A stretch of 60,000 nt of DNA from Tubulanus polymorphus. Its lineage: Eukaryota > Nemertea > Palaeonemertea > Tubulaniformes > Tubulanidae. Positions 1 through 9,780 of the stretch are shown in pieces. The stretch's first letter is position 1, and each line of letters starts with the position of its first letter. The notes below the pieces were generated by a model that made no database searches, had not been told where the DNA came from, and saw only the letters and a list, made by a program, of their open reading frames with translations. The stretch covers positions 14,722,450 to 14,782,449 of the forward strand of contig NC_134026.1 in NCBI RefSeq assembly GCF_964204645.1. The letters run 5' to 3'. Made by a program: the position numbers and the translations under genes.

Positions 1-127
1 TAACGTATAAAGTTTCATCGGGATTAATATTTGAAGGGTTATGAGTAATTATATGATGTGATCTTTCTGCTTTAATAGCATTAGATATTCTATGATTCTT
101 CGAAGGATTGATATAACTCCCACTCAT
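1..127 (-). CDS. Major capsid protein (double jelly-roll candidate), N-terminal fragment cut by window edge
   Basis: Minus-strand reading from the ATG at 127 encodes a start MSGSYI and then ISNAIKAERSHHIITH and NINPDETLYV. This matches, with few substitutions, the first ~40 residues of the full-length 415-aa protein at 53806-55053. The rest lies left of the window. It is preceded by the T-run/TAAATAAATG signal found before the other genes of this element. The assignment rests on the full-length copy; this fragment carries no independent evidence of function. Confidence 0.75.
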   Translation of the reverse strand, partial: MSGSYINPSKNHRISNAIKAERSHHIITHNPSNINPDETLYV

Positions 128-150
128 TTATTTAACAAAAAAATTAATTA
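128..150 (-). promoter_or_regulatory. T-run/TAAATAAATG start signal before the major capsid gene
   Basis: On the minus strand the start is preceded by AATTTTTTTGTTAAATAA directly before ATG. The same layout (run of T, 3-5 bases, TAWATAA, ATG) occurs before most genes of both Polinton copies. It resembles the poxvirus late promoter core TAAATG. Function as a promoter is inferred. Confidence 0.5.
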
Positions 151-1599
151 TTTATTTTTTATCATGTTTACTAACCCAAAAATAATAGCACTTACAACTG
201 TAATTAAAAATAAAATAATATGTTCAGCAGCAAAGTTAATAATGTTTCCTGCAGATTTCAATATAAAACCAACAATTGAAGCAATAACTCCTGGCAATGC
301 TGCAGCAGATTTCTTTGATAGTTCCCATAAATATTTTGCTAATTTCTTTAAACCATCTTTAACTTTATCTTGTATAGAATTATTGCCTGGAGGTTTATCT
401 GGTTTATTGGGAGTAGGAGTAGATTTCAAAGCATTTGATATAGCTAAACCAATTGTTGTAAATAACATAGTTACAGCTGTTACAATTGAAAGAATTGTTA
501 TTCCTTCTAACTTAAATAATAACTTTATTCTGTCTTTTAATGATATTTCAGAATTTGGTTTAATCAACAAATCTTTAAAAATAACTTTTAATCTATTTAT
601 ATTATAATCATATGATTTTGATAATAATTTAATTTCTTCTTTTTGTAATTCTATGTTATATTCTAAATCATCTATTTCTTTTTCTAAATATGCATTTCTT
701 TTTTTAAATTCAATTTCTTCAATAACTTTATTATCTCTATCTAATTTTAGTTGTTCTATTTTTTTATTTTTATCAATTAATTCTTTTTCTAAAGTTCTAA
801 TTTTAAAATCTCTTATACTTTTATCATGTGCAATTTTATCAGATGCAAGTCTTATACTAATAATTTCTCTAATTGCTTTGTCAGAAAATATATCTAAATC
901 TTCTAATTCTTGATCTGTTGCATCAAGTAACCCATTCGGTAAAAGTTTTTCAATTGGAACTTTATTTGATTTAAGTTTACTAGTTTTGGAAGTTTTATTC
1001 TGTTCAGAAGTTGTTTCTGTTTCTAAATTATTATCGATTATTTCAAATAATTCATTAATTCTTTGTTTGAATTCTTTTCTATTATTATCTCTTTCTTCTT
1101 GTGTAACATCAGTTATTTCATTTCTAATACTTATTCTCTTAATTCTATCTGGTTCTAACTTAAGCAAAGTTGATTCTGCTAATATTATATTTTGAGTTTT
1201 ATAAGAGATGTCAATATAATAATCATCTTTCAATTTATTATAATATTCACCATCTAAATATTTTAAATCTTGTACTAAATGTCTGGCGCCTCTGTAATTT
1301 ATATTATATCCAGATTTTTTAAATACATCTTGAAACTTATAAATATATTCAATATTTTCTAAATTTTGTCTTGATAAACCTTGATTTTCATTTTCAGGAT
1401 TTATTCTCGATCTAGTTCTTCTATCAAATTCATCTGTTGATGGGGCTTTAGAACCACTATCTGCTAAATTAGAATTATATGCTGATTCATCATCATTATC
1501 AATATTAGCGTCTGCATCATTATAATCATCATCAATATATCCTTCATTATTATTTCCCATGTCATCCAATGGAATATCTTCTCCACCTTCTACATCCAT
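148..1599 (-). CDS. Polinton coiled-coil membrane protein (483 aa)
   Basis: I read an acidic, Asp/Asn-rich N-terminus (about residues 1-50). It is followed by a charged region and a long predicted coiled coil (about 255-345) rich in Glu, Lys, Leu and Ile with heptad spacing. Next come a hydrophobic segment (about 365-390), a Pro-rich linker with NKPDKPPGNN, and two hydrophobic segments separated by SAAALPGVIASIVGFIL and ending in a membrane-like tail with basic NKN-type end. The C-terminal half, with LEGITILSIVTAV and AAALPGVIASIV, resembles a protein I know from cnidarian Polintons. Its role is unknown; a virion or membrane-associated structural role is plausible. A decayed version lies at 13700-14800 and a C-terminal stub at 55077-55205. 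The start is the ATG preceded by the T-run/TAAATG signal. No lesion is seen here. Confidence 0.8.
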   Translation of the reverse strand: MDVEGGEDIPLDDMGNNNEGYIDDDYNDADANIDNDDESAYNSNLADSGSKAPSTDEFDRRTRSRINPENENQGLSRQNLENIEYIYKFQDVFKKSGYNINYRGARHLVQDLKYLDGEYYNKLKDDYYIDISYKTQNIILAESTLLKLEPDRIKRISIRNEITDVTQEERDNNRKEFKQRINELFEIIDNNLETETTSEQNKTSKTSKLKSNKVPIEKLLPNGLLDATDQELEDLDIFSDKAIREIISIRLASDKIAHDKSIRDFKIRTLEKELIDKNKKIEQLKLDRDNKVIEEIEFKKRNAYLEKEIDDLEYNIELQKEEIKLLSKSYDYNINRLKVIFKDLLIKPNSEISLKDRIKLLFKLEGITILSIVTAVTMLFTTIGLAISNALKSTPTPNKPDKPPGNNSIQDKVKDGLKKLAKYLWELSKKSAAALPGVIASIVGFILKSAGNIINFAAEHIILFLITVVSAIIFGLVNMIKNK

Positions 1600-1615
1600 T
1601 TACATAATAAAAAAA

Positions 1616-3025
1616 TTAAAATTTAAAATATAATATTCCTCCGATTACAATTCCTATACAAGTTATAGCTAATTTAGTATTTTCATGGGATTTATTATCA
1701 TCATTTAGTTTAATTATATCATGTTGAATTTTATCAGTTCTATTATCACCGTGTGGGTGCCGTACGGCACCATTTTCTGATGTATTGTAATCTTTTATTT
1801 TAGAATCATTATTTAATTTAATATTCTTAGTTTTAGTTTCAGTTGATTGAATATGTTTTTTATTTTTTTCACCTTCCATTAATTTTCGAGCAGTAATAAT
1901 CTTTTTATTTATATCATTTAATCCAAATGAATTATTTATTGTTGCAGTTTTAATTAGATTATTATAACCAATTATGTTTCCCATCTTTAATACTAAATCA
2001 TTAGAAATAATTAATAGATTAGGGCCTATACAATAATTTAGTCTTACATGAGATTTATCTAAATAATTTTGATATCTTATAATGTTTTCTGGAATCGATC
2101 TATTTTTATCATTATGAATTGAATCTTCAAATAAAACTTTAAATTGTTTCTGTGTATCAAATGATGTATTCAAATTTCCAATTATCGGTGATCTTGTTTC
2201 AACTTGTGATCCTAGAATACAATTCAAATAAATTCAAATAGATTGATTTATTCTTTCTATACCTGATTTAGTAAAACCTTCACTATTTTCTAAAATAAAA
2301 TAAACCCAACCATTATTGTTTTCTTGTTTTAAATTATCATAAAATCTTGGTAATTTATTGAAATTTAATGTTTCTAAATCCTTTGTTTCTATTTTACCAT
2401 AACCTAATTTATTATTATAGATATTATAAAAACTATTAGATGGTATGGGAAGTGCACAATATTCTGCAATCTTTCTAGGGCATGGAAGTGATCTTATTGT
2501 TCCAATTTTTGTTCTAAAATCAGAATTATTTATATCTATATTAAATTCATTGCAAATTTTATAAAACTTAGATAAATTAATATTATTATCTAATTCTTTA
2601 AAATATCTAGATCCTGGTAAAGCACACTCTAATTCATTTAATATTATTCTGATTTGAAAGTATGTATGAAATCTAAATAAACTTTGAATTAGTTTATATT
2701 TAGAATTATTCAAATGATCATTCCAACTTATACCACATCCTGTTGTTGCACAATAAACAGCAAAATTTAATTGGTTCTGCCAATACTTCATATTAGATTT
2801 TAATAACCATTGTTTTTCATCTTTCAATTTTTTAAAATTAATTAAATATACATGAAATATATTTTCCATCTTTGCATTAAAATTATTAGTTTCAGTAACA
2901 TAAATTTCTAAATTAGTTAATGAATCTAAAACTTCATTTCTATATGTAATATCTTTATTAAAATCTATTGCTGGAATATTATATTTAATTGATTTATTGT
3001 ATTGGAAAGCTTTTGGAAACCCCAT
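1616..3025 (-). pseudogene. Conserved Polinton protein (~469 codons) interrupted by an in-frame TGA
   Basis: Two reading frames, 3025-2234 and 2233-1616, are in the same phase and separated by a single TGA at 2236-2234. Copy B (55744-56421) has an AGA arginine codon at this place and reads through, so this is a nonsense change, not a gene boundary. The first part contains a Trp-rich core with NQLNFAVYCATTGCGISW and LFRFHTYFQIRIILNELE. The second contains LFEDSIHNDKNRSIPENI and GPNLLIISNDLVL, and ends in a C-terminal hydrophobic segment (TCIGIVIGGILYF). Both blocks recall a protein regularly present in cnidarian Polintons, function unknown. The Lys/Asn-rich linker before the membrane tail varies between copies. 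Confidence 0.75.
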
Positions 3026-3053
3026 TTATATAACTAAAAAATTAATAATTAAC

Positions 3054-3476
3054 TTATTCTTTTAATAATTTATCTTGTTCTTCAACTGTTATATGACCAT
3101 TTAAACTTATGATATAATCTAGTGTGTTCTTTAATTTATTAATTTCTTTTATATTAGTTTTAATTTTTTCTTTATTACTTTTTATATTTAATTTTGAACT
3201 TATACCAGTTAAAACACTTGAACTTAATCCTAACACACCAATTGATATAGCTAAAGGTGTTAATGGACTGAATATTGCTAGAAATGTTATTACAGAACTA
3301 ATTGTAACCGAACCACTTATAATCAAATAATATATAATTTTACTTTTTAAATATTTTTTCTTTTTTATCTTTAAGTCACTTTCAAATTCTAATATTTGTT
3401 TTTCTAAATATGTTTTTAATTTAGTTTTATTTATATCATGAGGAATAATATCAATACTATCAACTTTATCTTCCAT
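3054..3476 (-). CDS. Small two-segment membrane protein (140 aa)
   Basis: A basic N-terminal coiled stretch (about residues 15-45) is followed by two adjacent hydrophobic segments (about 47-70 and 73-95) containing SPLTPLAISIGVLGLSS. A Lys-rich amphipathic tail follows, ending LLKE. The shape suggests a hairpin in the membrane with both ends on one side. Copy B (56972-57406) encodes nearly the same protein but has ATA in place of the start ATG. It sits between the 469-codon gene and the 140-aa membrane protein at 3496, each 20-30 bp apart. The function is unknown; similar proteins occur in other Polintons. Confidence 0.75.
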   Translation of the reverse strand: MEDKVDSIDIIPHDINKTKLKTYLEKQILEFESDLKIKKKKYLKSKIIYYLIISGSVTISSVITFLAIFSPLTPLAISIGVLGLSSSVLTGISSKLNIKSNKEKIKTNIKEINKLKNTLDYIISLNGHITVEEQDKLLKE

Positions 3477-3495
3477 TTATTTAGAATAAAAATTA

Positions 3496-3918
3496 CTAAT
3501 TAGTAAACTTATAAGCAACAAATATAACAATAACTGTTCCACCTAAAATCCATATTATTTCATATTTCTGTTGTTCTTTACTTGGGGTATAATAATCTGA
3601 TAATTTAGGTTTGTACAGATGTAATTTTTCTTTATTGGTTACTGCGTTATATAAACTCATTGCATCATCAACTGATTGAAAATCTCTGTGTGAAATCTTC
3701 TGATCATATAATTCTTTATTGATGTAATCCATATAGTTTTGTCTCTTTTCTCTATATTCTTCTGCAGCTTTATTGTATTTCTGTAACGCTAAGTTATGTC
3801 TTCTTTGTTCTCCTAATGAACTATTTTTATCAATATGTTTAAATAAATATCCACCACCAGTAAATGCTAAAGCGTTAACAATTGCTGATCCTATAATAGT
3901 TATAATTGCAGAAGCCAT
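3496..3918 (-). CDS. Conserved Polinton bitopic protein (MASAI family, 140 aa)
   Basis: The N-terminus MASAIITIIGSAIVNALAF is a hydrophobic segment followed by GGGYLF. The middle is charged and helical, with RRHNLALQKYNKAAEEY, then LSDYYTPSKEQQKYE, and ends with a second hydrophobic helix (IIWILGGTVIVIFVAYKF). This N-anchor/charged arm/LSDYYTPS/C-anchor plan matches a small protein that recurs in cnidarian Polintons. The role is unknown and could be virion membrane or packaging related. The start is the ATG in AAATAAATGG after a T-run. Copy B has the same gene with a one-base loss near the start and a ~13-bp internal deletion. Confidence 0.78.
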   Translation of the reverse strand: MASAIITIIGSAIVNALAFTGGGYLFKHIDKNSSLGEQRRHNLALQKYNKAAEEYREKRQNYMDYINKELYDQKISHRDFQSVDDAMSLYNAVTNKEKLHLYKPKLSDYYTPSKEQQKYEIIWILGGTVIVIFVAYKFTN

Positions 3919-3941
3919 TTATTTAGCAAAAAATTATACAT
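3919..3941 (-). promoter_or_regulatory. T-run/TAAATAAATG start signal before the MASAI-type gene
   Basis: The minus strand reads AATTTTTTGCTAAATAA immediately before the ATG at 3918. The same string with small changes occurs at the same place in copy B (upstream of 57834). The spacer to the previous gene consists of little else. Confidence 0.5.
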
Positions 3942-4162
3942 TTATATGGGAGGAATATATTTTTGTTTTTCCAAATAATCAATAGTTAAATTAGATAAAG
4001 TAACTGCTAATGTTAATTTCAAAATATCATTGATATCAAATCTATCAACATTAACACTTCCCATTTTGAATACTTTTTTAATACCATTGAAGAACCAACA
4101 GTTCCAACTGATAGTAATGCGCCATTATATAATCCAGTTATTATCCACTTATTATCACTCAT
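3942..4162 (-). pseudogene. Small Polinton membrane protein (~73 aa), frameshifted
   Basis: From the ATG at 4162 the frame reads MSDNKWIITGLYNGALL and SVGTVGSSMVLKK, then shifts. The remaining frame gives VDRFDINDILKLTLAVTL and SNLTIDYLEKQKYIPPI. The stretch is 221 bp, one short of a codon multiple, and copy B keeps the reading frame across this point. A single-base loss near 4070 is therefore the simplest reading. Two hydrophobic stretches suggest a membrane protein. In copy B the frame is kept but Trp6 is a stop codon, so neither copy is intact. The ATG directly abuts the stop codon of the upstream gene. Confidence 0.65.
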
Positions 4163-4504
4163 TTATTTATCAACAAAATTACTATCATCAAAATATTTAG
4201 TTATCTTATTTGTGATTAATTCAACATTTATTTCATTACTAGTTTTATGATTATCATATATTTTGGATAATATGTTTTTAATATCATCAATAATTCCATC
4301 TTCATTTAATTCATAATATTCTAAAGGTGATTTAATTAAATCAATTACTTTTTCTATATTATACTTTTCTTTATCAATCATTGACGCATTGTTAAATGAT
4401 TTACTTTTTATATCAGTAATTACATCATTTAGTTTAATTCTCATTTCTTTACCATGTTTAAAATCAAACCCAAAACATATACTCGGTCCAACAGTTATAT
4501 TCAT
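4163..4504 (-). CDS. Unknown Polinton protein (113 aa)
   Basis: An intact frame begins MNITVGPSICFGFDFKHGKE. It has a short hydrophobic/aromatic N-terminus and then an acidic-basic helical body with many Ile, Asp, Lys and Asn. There is no signal peptide, membrane segment or motif I can name. Copy B has a near-identical 115-aa version at 58074-58421, so the frame appears under constraint or only recently inserted. Its TAA stop is directly followed by the ATG of the next gene, forming part of that gene's TAAATG signal. It lies between the penton-like gene and the small membrane protein. Confidence 0.7.
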   Translation of the reverse strand: MNITVGPSICFGFDFKHGKEMRIKLNDVITDIKSKSFNNASMIDKEKYNIEKVIDLIKSPLEYYELNEDGIIDDIKNILSKIYDNHKTSNEINVELITNKITKYFDDSNFVDK

Positions 4505-4521
4505 TTATATAGTGAAAAAAA
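4505..4521 (-). promoter_or_regulatory. T-run/TATATAAATG start signal before the 113-aa gene
   Basis: The minus strand reads AATTTTTTTCACTATATAA before the ATG at 4504. The spacer to the upstream penton-like gene is 17 bp and holds nothing but this signal. The same arrangement occurs in copy B before 58421. Confidence 0.5.
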
Positions 4522-5279
4522 TTACTCTCTACATCTTATAACTAATTCATAAATTACAGGGAAATTATTTAAATCAATTAAGTATCCATTATGATTTCTA
4601 ATTTCTAATCTAAAATTATTAAAACGAGGAATGCATGGTTTGAAATCACATTCTGTTAAATTATAATTTATTTGCGTTCCAAATTCTTTAACATTCTTCA
4701 ATGGTAAAATGTTTAGTAAACCAGAATTACAAGTTATATCTTTAGTTGCTTCGAATGTTTTTGTAGGATCGATTAAATTGCAATAAATATAGAAATGTGT
4801 AAAAGGCATTATATTTGGTGTAGCATCAGCATTGCGTATCCTTACATCTGGGGTTATTCCTAAAATTTTAGCTAAGGGTTTTTTAACTAGAAATTGATGT
4901 TGATCTTCATTACCTAATTTTATTCTTATTTTATCAGAACTATCACTTTTAATCAGTCTTAATCAAATCCAGCAGATGCACCCATTTTCAACCGAGCTCT
5001 TCTATTAATTTCCTGCGCTAATGTATCTAAATTATATAATCCTGGTTTAAGATAAAGATGAAACCATTTACTTTTATTTCTATCATGAATTAGAAAGACT
5101 CTATGTTCAATGGTTTTATCCGATACATTGTAAAAAGAATTACATAAACTTATATTAACTAATTTTAAATCAACACAATTCTTGAATTCTCTATCTAATT
5201 GTACTAGTAAATTATGAGATTTATAATTTGTAAGTCTTCTAGAATCAACAAATATTCTGTATTCTTTTAATTCCACCAT
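4522..5279 (-). pseudogene. Minor capsid (penton-like single jelly-roll) protein, frameshifted
   Basis: The N-terminal part (5279-4959) begins MVELKEYRIFVDSRR and includes VDLKLVNISLCNSFYNV and HLYLKPGLYNLDTLAQEI. The C-terminal part (4809-4522) begins FTHFYIYCNLIDP and includes NILPLKNVKEF and NHNGYLIDLNNFPVIYELV. The last block matches the pattern of the minor capsid/penton proteins of Polintons, where an IYVYCDI-type strand is followed by a Leu-Pro-Leu segment and a final domain ending in a hydrophobic strand. Copy B reads on through 4960, where copy A has lost one C (AATCAAATCC against AATCCAAATCC). Copy B has its own one-base loss elsewhere, so neither copy is intact. Both are 758 bp, one short of 253 codons. 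Confidence 0.75.
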
Positions 5280-5296
5280 TTATTTTACATATTTTC

Positions 5297-5638
5297 TTAT
5301 TCGAAATCTATTTCATGGTGCCCTTTTTCATTCTTACCTTTGTATACGAAATAGAAATCTCCAGAACATAATTCTTCTAAATCTTCACTTGATAATCTAT
5401 GAAATCTATCCGGTAAATATGTTCTGAATTTATATGTATTTCCTTTTAATCCTTCATATTCTAAGTGTATAACTAATTTATCTCCATAGTTATTAGTAAC
5501 TGTATCAATATTTGTAATTAGATATTTCTTATGGATTGTTAATTCTGTTAGTTTTTTAAATTTATAATCTACAGATTTGACGCTTGAAGTATCTTTAATT
5601 CTATCTAAGAATTCACTGTGTACTTGTTTACTCTCCAT
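5297..5638 (-). CDS. Small conserved Polinton protein, possible single-stranded DNA-binding role (113 aa)
   Basis: An intact frame begins MESKQVHSEFLDRIKDTS. Hallmarks are a central beta-rich segment with KKYLITNIDTVTNNYGDK, then FRTYLPDRFHRLSSEDLEEL, and an end FYFVYKGKNEKGHHEIDFE. The family of short proteins with FLP-R and a terminal Tyr-x-Gly-Lys-x-x-x-x-His motif often accompanies protein-primed polymerases in invertebrate elements. An OB-like fold and DNA binding is my inference only. It sits immediately downstream of polB (28-bp spacer). Close relatives lie at 59211-59564 (same place in copy B) and, on the opposite strand and more diverged, at 50356-50682. Confidence 0.7.
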   Translation of the reverse strand: MESKQVHSEFLDRIKDTSSVKSVDYKFKKLTELTIHKKYLITNIDTVTNNYGDKLVIHLEYEGLKGNTYKFRTYLPDRFHRLSSEDLEELCSGDFYFVYKGKNEKGHHEIDFE

Positions 5639-5666
5639 TTATTATACAAATTTTTATTGAAATTGA

Positions 5667-8600
5667 TTAACACGCTAGAATCCTTTTCATAATCTCATTT
5701 TCTTTTGTTTCTTCTCTTTTGAATTTTATATATTCATCTAAATTGCAACCATACGCGACTGTGTGGATTCCATCATCTAAAATATATCTTTTATCATCAA
5801 ATGGGTTTAGACTTATCTTTTCAATTTCTTCAATATACATTTCATGATCTTCAGATCTTAAACATTTCATTTTATGTTTTCTAACTTCTTCATTAAATAT
5901 ACAATTGATGTAATCTTTAAAATGAATATTCTTTTCAACAACGCTTTTGGTTATTCCTTTTAACTTTTTAGCTTCATGTTCTTTAGTTTTATATGAATAC
6001 ATTTTAGATCTAATACCTATGAACTCTATCATTTCTTCACCACCTAATTCATCTTTAAACTTCCCGGGAACTTTTTTATTATCATTGCTAAACAATTCAT
6101 GATCTTTAGGATAGTTACTGAAATCAAAATGATGATTTAATATTTTTAAATCATCAGTTATGTTATCACTTTTTATCTTTAATATGTAAGAATCTGTATC
6201 TAGATATAAGATTTCTATATTTTTTTCCCCAAAATGGGGTTGCAATACATTATAATAGAATTCATACATCAATAGCTTTGATAACTCTAAAACTGCAGCT
6301 CCAACATAAATAGGTTTATTGAACTTCATAGAAGTTCTTTTTAATTTAACTGCTGCTAAATTTTCATCAAATATTCTATTACCTATGAATTTCGGATACG
6401 ATTGCAAATGTCTAATTCTTTTACCATTACTAACTAACTCAATATCATTTCTATTTCTTATGTTTTCACATGTTTTTCCATAGAACGCATTATTCATTAG
6501 TTTAAAGTAATCTTTTTCAAAATCAGTTTTAGCTTCAGTTCTCTGTGTAGTATTAAAATCTATATATTTTTCTAACCACTTAGATTGATTAAATGAAATA
6601 TATCTATGTACTTTTTTTAATATCATTCCTTGTCTCAAATAAAACTTCAACATTCTATAATGTACTACATAATTATATTTATCTTCTTGAGTTACCATTA
6701 ACTTTTCAGTATGAATATGATTATCGGGTTTAATTCTTTTTTGATAATTTGATAATTCTTCATGTTTAACAGTTTTATGTTCGGGACAATATTCTAGATT
6801 TCTAGATTTGAATTTAATATTTTCAGGGTATTCTAAGTCTACAACGAAGAAGTAACCAATATCTGAATCATCTGCAATATCTAGGATTCTTTTCTTCCAA
6901 TCAAATTTATCAATTTGTAAAACTTCAGTTATTTCAAACATCCCATAAGGTTGTGGTTCCATCATTGCCCAACCATAAAGATTATTTGCATCTATGTATA
7001 ATAATTTATATCCAGGATTATCATTTACATTGAAATATCTATCACCTAATACACCTGAAACACCTCCTCTTATAGATTTTTCAAATAATAGTAATTGATC
7101 TATATTTGTTAACAAATCCATTTTTATATCTGTAAATTTTAAACCACAATCCCAAGTTAATCCTGGGCTAGAATAACAATGACAAGGATCAATATTGAAA
7201 TATTTTAGGTTTACATCTCTAAACCTTTCGAATATATCGGTTAATAATAATACATCTGATTTTAAATATAAATCTACTAATTGTCCATGATTTTTAATTT
7301 CAAAATGATTCCAAATATTCAATGTTCTATTATATACTTCATCTTTAACATATTCATTTTTTAATTCATCATAGAATTGTTCTTTCAATAATTCAGTTAT
7401 TTTAAAATCATTATGATTTTTATAGAAAGAATATGGAATTGCGCCTTTATATCTCATTAATTTAAAATCATCATAATTTGGGTAATATTCTTTTAATATC
7501 TTTAATTCATCATCAACTAATGATTTTGATAAGTTATCTAATGAACTATTTAAAAATCTATATGAATCTATAAATCTTAGACAACCAAATTGGAATGATA
7601 TATAATTCTCAGATGTTTTAGCTAACATTCTAAATTTATAAGTTGGTATTTTATCTTTTGATCTATTTGAATTTAATATTTCTATTTCATTATTGATTTC
7701 TTCTATTTTATGACACAGTTGCTTAATGAATAAATGCGCGTCATACCCCGATAAATTGTGAAATATAATGGGGACAAAATTTACTTTTTTAGCTTGTAAA
7801 TTGCAAGCCTCATGCGCTGCACCTCTAAATTTACCATTCAAATGATCATGGTCTCTTACTTTTTTATCTTTATAATTAAATAGTTTTTCACAATAATAAC
7901 ATTTATCTGCAAACTCAAATACTTCTTTATCTTCTTCTGTCATAATTATTTCTTTATTTGTATTCAATAATTTACTAAATCTTATTTCATATTCAATTAA
8001 TAAGTCACAAAAATGATTGATAACATTTTCATTTCTATACTGATAATATTCACTTTCAATTAGTTCTGGATAATCAGATTTAATGTATAACCCGAAAGCT
8101 GCAGCTGATTGATGAATCTTTTTAATTGTATTTGTTATTGGTGGTTCTTCTGAATAATCACTTTCATTAGAATTTAATTTCTTTCTTTTATAATATATAT
8201 CTTTTCTATCTTTATCTGTTAATTCTTTATTAAATGATTCAAAATCTCCATATATTACAAATGGTACTTTATTTTTGTAATCATATTTTTTGAATTCTAA
8301 TATTTTATCTTTTTCACTTGGTAAAACTAATTTACAATAATCATGATTATCACATAGTTGTTTATGATTTAATAATGTACTTTCATTACTGAATTTATGT
8401 AAACATTTTCTACAAAGATATATTTTATGGTGATCATTTTCTGATTTGAAAAATAAATCGATTTGTTTAATCCACATATAATGATTCTCATAATATAGTA
8501 TATCTATAACATCATTTGAATCATAATCTTTTGATAGATATAAAGGTTCTAATGTATAATGTTTTATGTTGTTACCTTTTGTATTTGGTAATTTAATTAA

Positions 8601-9698
8601 ATCAAATACATTTATTTTAAGATTATTATCTCTTTCTATTTTTGGAATATTTTTAATTCTAACAGGATACTTATCTATCTTATAATTATTTTCAAATTGT
8701 TTATAATGAGTTAATCTATAAGTATGTTTATTATAATCTTCAACTGGGTGTAAACAACTTATTATAGCCCATAGAAAACATTTATCATCTTCATTTTGTA
8801 CATTTATTACACCATTAGTTTTAAATGGTAGTTTAATATAACTTGTTCCATTTATACTATCATCTTTATAATATGATAAATTATTTTCATCAATTGGTTT
8901 TGATTTAGTTAACTTATTATATTTTGTGTTATAAACATGTAAAGTTATAAATATTATCTCATCAAATATTAAACCAGATCCTTCAAAATATTTCTCTTCT
9001 ATTTTAGTTTTTATTTCATTATAACATTTATTTAATTTATCATCTATATGTTGTTTAGATATAATATGTTGTGAATGAGAATTTATATTATATATTGGTT
9101 TATCTTCAGATTTTATAAACTTTACTTTAACTGATATACTAATTTTAGGATATTCAACATCTGTAATTATTTTTATTATTTCTTTCATATTTTCTAAATG
9201 TTTTTTATTTTCTTCTAATGTTTTACCTTTATGAAATTTAAACTCGATAGCTGCTGGACCAATATCACTTTTAAATGCTTCGGTTATCTCTATATCTTTT
9301 TTATTATCTAATGAATTAATATAATTTCTTACATCTTCCATGTATGGTCTTTTATTGTTTAATTTATTTTTTATTCTTTTAATTGTCTTCTGTTTCTTAT
9401 CGTTATCATTATCAAAATAATCTTCGCCTAAAATATCATTATTCTTATTTCTAATATGACTTATAGATTTTAAATGTTCTTTATAATATCTTTTATCACT
9501 GAATGATTGATTACATGTATCACATTTGTATGTTTCTTTTTCATTCTTTAATTCTTCTAATTTAGTTTCTAATATATCATCTTTATATTCTAGTTTCAAT
9601 TTATTCTCTAAATGTGTTCTAGTTTTATTGTGTCTTGCTTTTTGGGATTTATCTATATCGATATTACATGTTGGGCAGTAGTACTTATTTGCTTCCAT
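5667..9698 (-). CDS. polB: Protein-primed DNA polymerase B (Polinton type, 1343 aa)
   Basis: This is the replicative polymerase of the element, expected to copy a linear DNA from protein-primed ends. I see two N-terminal C2H2-like fingers (CPTCNIDIDKSQKARH from residue 8; CDTCNQSFSDKRYYKEH near 58) and a further C/H cluster near 430 (CRKCLHKFSNESTLLNH). Exonuclease motif I is YGDFESF near 485, and an HNH-like insert reads VRDHDHLNGKFRGAAHEACN near 615. Exonuclease motif II is NLSGYDAHLF. Polymerase motif A is LYIDANNLYGW near 903, motif B NNAFYGKTCENI near 1071 and motif C YLDTDSY near 1167. All catalytic acidic residues are present and the frame is open over 4 kb. The length fits Polinton PolBs. 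The start follows an AT-rich TATTAAAATG context. In copy B a different gene occupies this place. Confidence 0.95.
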   Translation of the reverse strand: MEANKYYCPTCNIDIDKSQKARHNKTRTHLENKLKLEYKDDILETKLEELKNEKETYKCDTCNQSFSDKRYYKEHLKSISHIRNKNNDILGEDYFDNDNDKKQKTIKRIKNKLNNKRPYMEDVRNYINSLDNKKDIEITEAFKSDIGPAAIEFKFHKGKTLEENKKHLENMKEIIKIITDVEYPKISISVKVKFIKSEDKPIYNINSHSQHIISKQHIDDKLNKCYNEIKTKIEEKYFEGSGLIFDEIIFITLHVYNTKYNKLTKSKPIDENNLSYYKDDSINGTSYIKLPFKTNGVINVQNEDDKCFLWAIISCLHPVEDYNKHTYRLTHYKQFENNYKIDKYPVRIKNIPKIERDNNLKINVFDLIKLPNTKGNNIKHYTLEPLYLSKDYDSNDVIDILYYENHYMWIKQIDLFFKSENDHHKIYLCRKCLHKFSNESTLLNHKQLCDNHDYCKLVLPSEKDKILEFKKYDYKNKVPFVIYGDFESFNKELTDKDRKDIYYKRKKLNSNESDYSEEPPITNTIKKIHQSAAAFGLYIKSDYPELIESEYYQYRNENVINHFCDLLIEYEIRFSKLLNTNKEIIMTEEDKEVFEFADKCYYCEKLFNYKDKKVRDHDHLNGKFRGAAHEACNLQAKKVNFVPIIFHNLSGYDAHLFIKQLCHKIEEINNEIEILNSNRSKDKIPTYKFRMLAKTSENYISFQFGCLRFIDSYRFLNSSLDNLSKSLVDDELKILKEYYPNYDDFKLMRYKGAIPYSFYKNHNDFKITELLKEQFYDELKNEYVKDEVYNRTLNIWNHFEIKNHGQLVDLYLKSDVLLLTDIFERFRDVNLKYFNIDPCHCYSSPGLTWDCGLKFTDIKMDLLTNIDQLLLFEKSIRGGVSGVLGDRYFNVNDNPGYKLLYIDANNLYGWAMMEPQPYGMFEITEVLQIDKFDWKKRILDIADDSDIGYFFVVDLEYPENIKFKSRNLEYCPEHKTVKHEELSNYQKRIKPDNHIHTEKLMVTQEDKYNYVVHYRMLKFYLRQGMILKKVHRYISFNQSKWLEKYIDFNTTQRTEAKTDFEKDYFKLMNNAFYGKTCENIRNRNDIELVSNGKRIRHLQSYPKFIGNRIFDENLAAVKLKRTSMKFNKPIYVGAAVLELSKLLMYEFYYNVLQPHFGEKNIEILYLDTDSYILKIKSDNITDDLKILNHHFDFSNYPKDHELFSNDNKKVPGKFKDELGGEEMIEFIGIRSKMYSYKTKEHEAKKLKGITKSVVEKNIHFKDYINCIFNEEVRKHKMKCLRSEDHEMYIEEIEKISLNPFDDKRYILDDGIHTVAYGCNLDEYIKFKREETKENEIMKRILAC

Positions 9699-9780
9699 TT
9701 TAATACTATATTTTTTATTAAAATTGATTTTAGAAGTTCAATGATTTAAATGTTATTCATATATATATGAATATTTTAAG

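Noticed and set aside
92-607. Long plus-strand open frame within the coiled-coil gene region
   Set aside because: It is the reverse complement shadow of the 483-aa minus-strand gene; AT-rich coding DNA leaves such frames open by chance and it has no start signal.
2228-2236. Gene boundary between two separate Polinton genes
   Set aside because: Both frames are in one phase and copy B reads through with AGA where copy A has TGA, so it is a nonsense mutation in one gene.
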